13,095 bases of DNA from an uncultured Acholeplasmataceae bacterium (lineage in GTDB: Bacteria; Bacillota_I; Bacilli_A; Acholeplasmatales; Acholeplasmataceae): positions 1-13,095 of the forward strand of contig CALISC010000007.1 in the NCBI GenBank assembly GCA_938041945.1, read 5' to 3'. Numbering within the stretch: position 1 is the stretch's first letter; each line of letters opens with the position of its first letter. This document shows, piece after piece, positions 8,412 to 13,095 of this stretch. Made by a program: the position numbers and the translations under genes. The notes beneath the pieces are model-generated. The model searched no databases, had not been told where the DNA came from, and was given only the letters and a program-made list of their open reading frames with translations.

Positions 8412-9366
8412 TTTTTTCGTAGCGGTCAACTATCTTCATGACCAGTGGGTGTCTAACTACGTCCATTGGTTCAAACTCAATGAAGCGGATATCTGAAATA
8501 TCGCTAAGTAGTTGCTTGGCCTGAACTAAACCAGACTGAACTTTGGCAGGTAAGTCAATTTGCGAAATATCGCCAGTAATTGCCATTTTGGAGTTAAAAC
8601 CTAGTCTGGTTAAAAACATTTTCATCTGAGAACAAGTGGTGTTTTGAGCCTCGTCTAAAATAACAACAGCATCTTCTAAGGTGCGCCCGCGCATATAGGC
8701 CAAAGGTGCAATTTCAATTAAACCTTTTTCAATGTAAGAAATTGTTTTTTCGCGACCCAAGATATCGTAAAGAATGTCGTAAATTGGGGTTAGATAAGGG
8801 TCAATTTTTTCCTTTAAGTCACCTGGTAAAAACCCTAGATTTTCACCAGCTTCAACAACCGGGCGAGTAATAATAATTTTTTTAACGTTTTCGGCTTTAA
8901 GTTCGTTTAAAGCATAAGCCACTGCGATAAAGGTCTTTCCAGTTCCGGCAGGCCCTGTTGAAAAAACTAAATCATATTTATTCAAAGCCTCAAAGTAAAT
9001 AAGCTGCGAGTAAGTTTTGGGAAAAAGTTTTTTGCCCTTCGCGGTATAGCCAATTGGTTTGGTGTTTTTATACAGTTTCTCAAAATTATCAAGGTCATCT
9101 TTTTCGGCAAGATTAGCACAATACGCGAGGTCTCTTTTAGAAAGTACGATGTTTGAGCCAACCTTAAAAAGTGAGTTAAACATCTGAGTAAAAATTACTT
9201 TTTCTTGCTCAGAAAAAGCCTTGGTAACAATTGCGTCGTTGCTGACTAGAAATTCTCTTTGAAAGTAGTCAGAAATTGCTTTTAAGTTCTTGTAGTTAGC
9301 ACCAAAAATATTGACCAAAGCGTGGGGATTTTCAATTTTATAAATATATTTTGTCTCTGTGTTCAT
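8401..9366 (-). CDS. phoH: PhoH-family ATPase (PhoH/PhoL)
   Basis: P-loop ATPase of the PhoH/PhoL family, thought to act in RNA metabolism or ribosome assembly together with YbeY; the exact activity is unsettled in the literature. Counting from the ATG, Walker A GPAGTGKT is at about 138-145, the conserved ITRPVVEAGENLGFLPGD at about 166-183, and Walker B VVILDEAQN at about 234-242. The N-terminal 100 residues match the small N-terminal domain of PhoL proteins. I place the start at the ATG at 9366. A TTG at 9369 is directly upstream but has no ribosome site. It is the first gene of the minus-strand operon. Its start lies only 8 nt after a -10 element, so the mRNA may be leaderless. Confidence 0.94.
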   Translation of the reverse strand: MNTETKYIYKIENPHALVNIFGANYKNLKAISDYFQREFLVSNDAIVTKAFSEQEKVIFTQMFNSLFKVGSNIVLSKRDLAYCANLAEKDDLDNFEKLYKNTKPIGYTAKGKKLFPKTYSQLIYFEALNKYDLVFSTGPAGTGKTFIAVAYALNELKAENVKKIIITRPVVEAGENLGFLPGDLKEKIDPYLTPIYDILYDILGREKTISYIEKGLIEIAPLAYMRGRTLEDAVVILDEAQNTTCSQMKMFLTRLGFNSKMAITGDISQIDLPAKVQSGLVQAKQLLSDISDIRFIEFEPMDVVRHPLVMKIVDRYEKNAR

Positions 9367-9374
9367 CAATAATT

Positions 9375-9383
9375 ATTATATCA
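9375..9383 (-). promoter_or_regulatory. Extended -10 promoter of the phoH operon
   Basis: On the minus strand the sequence reads TGATATAAT, a perfect TATAAT with a TGn extension. No good -35 is found at 16-18 nt spacing; TTGCTT lies 21 nt away. Only 8 nt separate the -10 from the phoH ATG, which puts the expected transcription start at or next to the start codon. No Shine-Dalgarno is present. Confidence 0.65.
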
Positions 9384-9472
9384 TTTGCCCAAGTTCAAAT
9401 AAAGCAAGATTTATTTACTTTTCGCAATTTTGCAGGTGATTTTACTGAAGGAAATTGAATAATTTTAAAATA

Positions 9473-9496
9473 AAAACTCCGCAAGTGCGGAGTTTT
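9473..9496 (-). terminator. Rho-independent terminator after the tRNA remnant
   Basis: A 10-bp perfect stem (AAAACTCCGC/GCGGAGTTTT) with a 4-nt loop. On the minus strand the stem runs into TTTTTATTTT, a good terminator tail. It lies 16 nt past the encoded CCA of the tRNA fragment and is probably the original terminator of that tRNA gene. It also separates the tRNA region from the phoH promoter. Confidence 0.8.
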
Positions 9497-9512
9497 AGAG
9501 TAAGTTTTAAAA

Positions 9513-9538
9513 TGGAGCAGGTGATGGGAATCGAACCC
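9513..9538 (-). pseudogene. 3' fragment of a tRNA gene, probably tRNA-Gly
   Basis: The minus strand ends in an encoded CCA, preceded by discriminator T73, the acceptor strand CACCTGC, the T-stem half CCCAT and the T-loop TTCGATT after GGG. This is the last 26 nt (positions 51-76) of a tRNA. An ATGGG/CCCAT T-stem is expected. The genomic base at position 50 no longer pairs, so the break falls there, exactly at the insertion-sequence edge. U73 and the inferred GCAGGTG acceptor resemble bacterial tRNA-Gly. The rest of the tRNA does not appear on the far side of the element. It may be a gene cut by deletion or a displaced 3' end left by an integrating island. Confidence 0.75.
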
Positions 9539-9551
9539 CTGAGTTCAGAAA
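9539..9551. repeat. Left terminal inverted repeat of the IS
   Basis: CTGAGTTCAGAAA matches the reverse complement of the right tip at 12 of 13 positions. The sequence CTGAGTTCAG is itself nearly palindromic. Confidence 0.8.
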
Positions 9552-9562
9552 TTTAGCACAAG
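9551..9562 (+). repeat. Subterminal 12-bp repeat, left copy
   Basis: ATTTAGCACAAG occurs here, directly inside the left inverted repeat, and again exactly and in the same orientation at 11413-11424. An inverted partial copy, CTTGTGCTA, overlaps the transposase promoter. It is a candidate transposase binding site. Confidence 0.6.
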
Positions 9563-9597
9563 GTTTTTAAGACTAAAAAACTGTTTTTTTAAAGATA

Positions 9598-9630
9598 AAC
9601 GGCGTTATTACGCCGTTTTTATTTTTTTCT
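9598..9630 (+). terminator. Terminator inside the IS, upstream of the transposase promoter
   Basis: A 7-bp GC-rich stem (AACGGCG/CGCCGTT) with a 6-nt TTATTA loop is followed on the plus strand by a long T-rich tail. It lies between the left tip and the transposase promoter, so it would stop transcripts that enter from the flanking DNA before they reach the transposase gene. Confidence 0.8.
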
Positions 9631-9673
9631 TAAAAAATATTTCACCTATCTTTTTCTCTTATTTTAATGTGTT

Positions 9674-9686
9674 CTTGTGCTATAAT
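9674..9686 (+). promoter_or_regulatory. Transposase promoter with an overlapping repeat
   Basis: TGCTATAAT forms an extended -10 at 9678-9686; a clear -35 is lacking. The transposase start codon is 17 nt further on, with AGAGGTG as ribosome site at about 9692-9698. The bases CTTGTGCTA (9674-9682) are an inverted copy of the subterminal repeat, so protein bound there would cover the promoter. Confidence 0.65.
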
Positions 9687-9703
9687 GTATTAGAGGTGTT
9701 AAA

Positions 9704-11431
9704 ATGAGTTATTTTGTTAAACAAACTAAGACCAAAAAAGGTATTTATTTACAAATTTACGAAGGATTTTATGATAAAGAAAAGAAAAATTCTACTCACC
9801 GTTCTTTTCGTGCACTTGGATATTTGAATGATTTTATTGAACAAGGAATTTCAGATCCAGTTAGTCATTTTAAAGCAATAGCAGACAAAATGACTAACGA
9901 AGAAAGATTGATAAAACAACAGGAAAAGATTGAAGAAATCTCTCAAAACTCGCCTGAAAAAAATCTAGGTTATTTCCTTTTAAATGCAGTAAATAATCAA
10001 AAAAATTTAGAGCGAGATTTAAAATTTGTTCAAAGTGGCTGGGGTTGCAACTTTAGCATTTTTAAACTAATTTCTGATTTAATTTATGCTAGATTTATTG
10101 ATCCTCAATCAAAGCAAAAAACACTTTTAGAAGTTTTTCCTAAACTGTTTGATAGTCTTAAAATTTCGCTTGACCAAATGTATGATGGTGTTTTTGCACT
10201 TGGCAAAAACTACCAAAAAATCATTGATATTTACAATGAAAATTTTAAAAAAATCATTAAAAGAGATACAAGCAAAACATATTTTGACTGCACCAATTTT
10301 TACTTTGAAATTGATGAACAAGATGACTTTAGAAGGAAAGGACCTTCTAAAGAAAATAAGCCTAATCCGCTAGTTGGTTTAGGTTTATTATTGGATAAAA
10401 ATTTAATACCACTTGGTATGAAAATTTATCCAGGAAATAAATCAGAAAAACCTATTATTAGAGAAGTGATCAGTGAACTTAAAAATAGCAATTCTATCAA
10501 AGGTAAAACCATTCAAGTGGCAGATAAAGGCCTTAATTGTGGCGAAAACATCGTGCAATGCGTGTTAAACGGCGATGGATACATATTTAGTAAGTCAGTT
10601 AAAGGAATTAAAAGTGATGAACTTAATGACCTTTTAGACTTAACAAAATATGAAAAAGTATTAGACAAAAACGGAGAAATTAAATATTTAATCCGTGAAT
10701 ACATTGTAGAGAAAACATACTCAACTATATCTGAAAATAAAGAAGTTAAAACAGTAAAAGTTAATGAAAAAAGGGTTGTAAGTTACAACCCTAAATTAGC
10801 AAAAAAGAAACAACTAGAAATCAATAAACTTAGAGCAAAAGCGGAGTTTCTAACTAGTTGCAGTGCAAAGAAAGATAAGTACGGCGAAGCGGGAAAATAT
10901 GTTAATTTCATTGCCGTTGATAAAAACGGCAATGAAGAAGGAAAAATTAAAACTGAAATTAACGAAAAAGCAATTTCAAGAGACTTAAGCGTTGCTGGAT
11001 TTAACATGTTAATTACTTCTGAAGTCAACGCAAATAGCCAAGAAATTTACGCAACTTATCACAATCTTTGGAGAATAGAAGAGAGTTTTAAAATCATGAA
11101 GAGTTATCTTGACGCAAGACCAATTTATGTCCAAAGAGAAGAATCAATAAAGGGTCATTTTTTAATTTGTTATCTATCTGTTTTTCTGCTTAGAATACTG
11201 CAATTTAATGTTTTTCAAAATGAATTTTCAACTGAAGAGATTGTTGATTTTATCAAAAATTTCAGAATTGTTGAAATCACTAGAAACAAATTTATTAATA
11301 TTTCCGTCAGAGATTCTGTCATTGAACGAATTAGAGAAAATACAAAATTGCCAATCTTAAATTCCTATTTGTCAGATTTACAGATTGAACGAATTTTAGG
11401 CTATAAACCGATATTTAGCACAAGAATTTAA
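9704..11431 (+). CDS. IS1634-family DDE transposase
   Basis: Cut-and-paste type transposase of the IS1634/IS4-related group, 575 residues and uninterrupted. The catalytic triad fits the family: D195 in YFDCTNFYFE, D274 in VADKGLNCG, and a Glu (E459 or E460) in WRIEESFKIMKS. The last is followed by the typical RPIYV then GHFLICYLSVFLLRIL segment. A long beta-strand insertion region lies between D274 and the Glu, as usual in this group. The ATG has ribosome site AGAGGTG at about 6 nt. The stop TAA lies 19 nt inside the right tip, and the last codons contain the right copy of the subterminal repeat. No frameshift is seen, so the element may still be active. Confidence 0.95.
   Translation: MSYFVKQTKTKKGIYLQIYEGFYDKEKKNSTHRSFRALGYLNDFIEQGISDPVSHFKAIADKMTNEERLIKQQEKIEEISQNSPEKNLGYFLLNAVNNQKNLERDLKFVQSGWGCNFSIFKLISDLIYARFIDPQSKQKTLLEVFPKLFDSLKISLDQMYDGVFALGKNYQKIIDIYNENFKKIIKRDTSKTYFDCTNFYFEIDEQDDFRRKGPSKENKPNPLVGLGLLLDKNLIPLGMKIYPGNKSEKPIIREVISELKNSNSIKGKTIQVADKGLNCGENIVQCVLNGDGYIFSKSVKGIKSDELNDLLDLTKYEKVLDKNGEIKYLIREYIVEKTYSTISENKEVKTVKVNEKRVVSYNPKLAKKKQLEINKLRAKAEFLTSCSAKKDKYGEAGKYVNFIAVDKNGNEEGKIKTEINEKAISRDLSVAGFNMLITSEVNANSQEIYATYHNLWRIEESFKIMKSYLDARPIYVQREESIKGHFLICYLSVFLLRILQFNVFQNEFSTEEIVDFIKNFRIVEITRNKFINISVRDSVIERIRENTKLPILNSYLSDLQIERILGYKPIFSTRI
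11413..11424 (+). repeat. Subterminal 12-bp repeat, right copy
   Basis: An exact second copy of ATTTAGCACAAG in direct orientation to the left copy. It overlaps the final codons of the transposase gene and lies about 14 nt inside the right inverted repeat. Confidence 0.6.
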
Positions 11432-11437
11432 AAAAAT

Positions 11438-11450
11438 TTTCTGAACTCGG
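11438..11450. repeat. Right terminal inverted repeat of the IS
   Basis: TTTCTGAACTCGG is the inverted counterpart of the left tip with one mismatch. The next base begins the coding frame of the truncated DUF262 gene. Confidence 0.8.
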
Positions 11451-12741
11451 GATTCCAAAATTAGAGTATTTCAACATTGAGTATGATATAGAAGAATATA
11501 ATGTAGTTTATCAAGACATATTCTCAGATAAAATTAAAGCCCCATTTAAAAAAATGTATGTCACATTAAAAAAGTGGGTTGATCTAAATCAAGATAAACT
11601 ACCCAAAATTGTTAATGCTTTGGACAACAATATTTTTATTTATATAAAGGAATGTAAAAGTGCTGATGATGCTTTCAATATTTTTCTCCAAATTAACACA
11701 GGTGGTAAACCTTTAACTAAAAATGAGGTAATTACTACTGCGATTAACCAATATAAAAAAATTTACATGGTTTATTACGATGAAAAAGAGGAAGGAATTG
11801 ATATCAAACAGGCAATAACTTCCTACTATAAGTTTACAAACAAAAATGTATCGAAAGAGTTCGATAACATTGAAATAATTACATTTTTAAAGGAACATGT
11901 TGTAAAAAACAAGGAAATATTTCAAGATTTTATTACAAGTTTAAAATTACTTTCTGAACTTAAAAACAATCCTTTTGTTTATATATTTAAGTATATAAAT
12001 CGTAGATCACTTACTGACATTCTATACATATTGGCATTTAAAAAAATAAATGTACTCCGAAAAAGAGAATACCTAGAATATGTTATATTTCCTTTATGCT
12101 TATTAAGTGTAGTTTTAAGTTTTTCAGGTGGTCTTCCTAGTATTTTAAAAAGTATCATGAACATTGTTATTGAAAAAATTAAAAACGACGATAAACCAGA
12201 AAAAAATTTCTATGGAGATATCCCAGTATATAGATCAAAATAACACTTCTTGTAAGATTAATTTTAATGACTTTTTATTGGCGCTAGGTTCAAATGGTAA
12301 AAGTAACGACGATATTAATAAAGCAATTTTTCTTTTAGATAATATTTGGTCTAATAAATCGACGAATATTGATATTAGTTTAGTACAATTAGAACATGTA
12401 TATCCACAAAAGCCATCTGCAGATTGGATTAGTCGCGGTGGCTGGCCTTCAGAACCAGAAGTACAAAAAAATATATTTATAATATCGGAAATCAGCTTAT
12501 TTTAAATGGTTCAGTTAATATGAAAATTAAAAATAAATATATAACAGACAAGGAAGAAGAATACAAAAAAATTATTGCTGAAGACTTAGCATTATGTACA
12601 GAAATGAACACAATAGATTTTCAACAGTTTGCTAGTAACAGAATGAAATATATAGTTAAAAGGCAAGAAAAAATAGCAGAAATAATTTACAATACTTTCC
12701 CGTCTGCGAAATGTTTAATTTTAAAATCTGCTGAGAATTAA
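11451..12741 (+). pseudogene. Truncated, frameshifted DUF262-DUF1524 (GmrSD-type) restriction gene
   Basis: The frame is open from the IS edge to 12241 and shows the middle of a DUF262 domain: AFNIFLQINTGGKPLTKNEV (about 11672-11731). A second frame (about 12195-12505) carries the DUF1524 nuclease motif LEHVYPQKP, with its His codon at 12395. A third segment, back in the first frame (about 12472-12741), continues with YNIGNQLILNGSVNMKIKN and then Tyr-Lys-Lys, the usual end of DUF1524. Together they read as one protein that has lost its N-terminal nucleotide-binding part and suffered a +1 and a -1 shift, plausibly in the seven-A tracts at 12200-12206 and 12465-12471. Intact relatives (GmrSD, BrxU, SspE) cut modified phage DNA. 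The stretch is more AT-rich than the operon. Function is almost certainly lost. Confidence 0.85.
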
Positions 12742-12856
12742 AAAACTTTTATCTTGATGTGTTCAACCAATCAAGCAGAAAAATCATTATTAGCAATCAA
12801 TAATTTTTAAAACAATGTCCAAATTTCTTCATCTTACAAGAAGAAAGTTTATTTTC

Positions 12857-12886
12857 TGAGTTATCAATCTTATAAAGTTGATAACT
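12857..12886. terminator. Hairpin between the restriction remnant and the membrane protein gene
   Basis: A 10-bp perfect stem (GAGTTATCAA/TTGATAACTC) whose loop can extend by three more pairs after a one-base bulge. On the plus strand it is followed by TACTTTTATTT, a modest tail; on the minus strand the tail is poor. It lies between two convergent genes and may serve both. The rest of 12742-12925 holds no gene that I can support. Confidence 0.5.
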
Positions 12887-12925
12887 CTACTTTTATTTAA
12901 AACACAAAAGTTGAATGATTAAGTT

Positions 12926-13095
12926 TTAAATAACTCCGTGCGATCTTAAGATAATAGAAACAAAAGCAGCGATAAAAGAAAGCACCATGCCAAACAGCAA
13001 AACCCAAATTAGTGCTCTTCCTTTAATAGGTTGGTCTGGGGTTGTAGTAGACACCTCTGGTTCTTTTTCTTTGTTCCTTTTTACCTTTACTTTCT
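12926..13095 (-). CDS. C-terminal part of a small membrane protein, unidentified
   Basis: An open minus-strand frame enters from the right edge and ends at TAA (12928-12926), giving 55 residues of a longer protein. The visible part begins with a Lys/Arg/Glu-rich stretch, then a Thr/Pro-rich linker, then one transmembrane helix (about visible residues 28-49, centred on VLLFGMVLSFIAAF), and ends RSHGVI. The basic residues before the helix suggest that the N-terminal side is cytoplasmic and the short tail outside. I do not recognise the family. The open frame, plausible topology and nearby hairpin make it a likely real gene. Its start lies outside the window. Confidence 0.65.
   Translation of the reverse strand, partial: KVKVKRNKEKEPEVSTTTPDQPIKGRALIWVLLFGMVLSFIAAFVSIILRSHGVI

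Larger units (their letters stand above)
9539..11450 (+). mobile_element. IS1634-type insertion sequence, about 1.91 kb
   Basis: Bounded by 13-bp inverted repeats with one mismatch: CTGAGTTCAGAAA at the left tip and its complement, with one C for T change, at the right tip. It contains a single intact transposase of the IS1634 DDE type. Length and repeat size fit that family, which is common in mollicutes and other Bacillota. The left tip abuts a truncated tRNA and the right tip a truncated DUF262 gene. I see no direct duplication of flanking sequence; IS1634 itself is known for long, variable target duplications. The tips were placed by the inverted repeats and could be off by one or two bases. 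Confidence 0.88.

Noticed and set aside
66..9366. Mycoplasma-type genetic code (TGA as tryptophan)
   Set aside because: All operon genes read through at full family length with TGG for tryptophan and no internal TGA.
12195..12480. Programmed frameshifting to express the restriction protein
   Set aside because: The A tracts lack an evident downstream stimulator, two opposite shifts would be needed, and the N-terminal part of the gene is already missing.
11554..12741. Three separate small genes (starting near 11554, 12164 and 12520)
   Set aside because: The first frame is open upstream of its apparent ATG back to the IS edge, and the three translations match successive parts of a single DUF262-DUF1524 protein.
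12742..12856. Small hairpins (CTTGAT/ATCAAG and TTTCTTC/GAAGAAA) as RNA genes or att sites
   Set aside because: The stems are short, lack flanking promoter or tail signals, and are expected by chance in AT-rich DNA.
1..13095. CRISPR array or multi-gene defence system
   Set aside because: No regularly spaced repeats and no cas-like genes were found. The only defence-related gene is the broken DUF262-DUF1524 remnant.

Overview
The window looks like a chromosomal segment of a low-GC Bacillota bacterium, close to or inside the Bacilli/Mollicutes-like lineages. The reasons are the AT-rich sequence, a phoH-ybeY-cdd-era-gly-dnaG-trmK order that is a shortened form of the classic Bacillus cluster, an alpha2-type glycyl-tRNA synthetase, and a PotA with a long lysine-rich insertion as in mollicutes. 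Tryptophan is read from TGG and no gene needs TGA as a sense codon, so the standard code fits and the Mycoplasma code is not supported. This placement is inference; no species is claimed.

Region 1 (about 66-9366, minus strand) is one tight, head-to-tail block of nine genes: phoH, ybeY, cdd, era, glycyl-tRNA synthetase, dnaG, trmK, an S41 peptidase lipoprotein and potA. Junctions are short overlaps or gaps of 21 nt or less, so one long transcript is likely. An extended -10 promoter sits directly in front of phoH, so close that the mRNA may be leaderless. A hairpin with a T-rich tail follows potA. The first seven genes cover ribosome/RNA maturation, tRNA charging and modification, pyrimidine salvage and replication priming. 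The last two act at the cell envelope.

Region 2 (about 9370-9538) holds the phoH promoter, a terminator, and only the last 26 nt of a minus-strand tRNA gene, probably tRNA-Gly.

Region 3 (about 9539-11450) is a complete-looking IS1634-type insertion sequence of about 1.9 kb with 13-bp imperfect inverted repeats, an intact DDE transposase, an inward-protecting terminator and a promoter that carries a copy of a subterminal repeat. No target duplication is seen. The left flank is a cut tRNA and the right flank a cut restriction gene, so the element marks a deletion or rearrangement junction, or sits on a former tRNA-targeted island.

Region 4 (about 11451-12741) is the wreck of a DUF262-DUF1524 (GmrSD-type, modification-dependent restriction) gene. 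Its 5' part was removed at the IS edge and the rest is broken by two opposite frameshifts. After a hairpin, the window ends in the C-terminus of a small minus-strand membrane protein.

I found no CRISPR array and no convincing new multi-gene system. The most interesting part is the IS/tRNA/restriction-gene junction.
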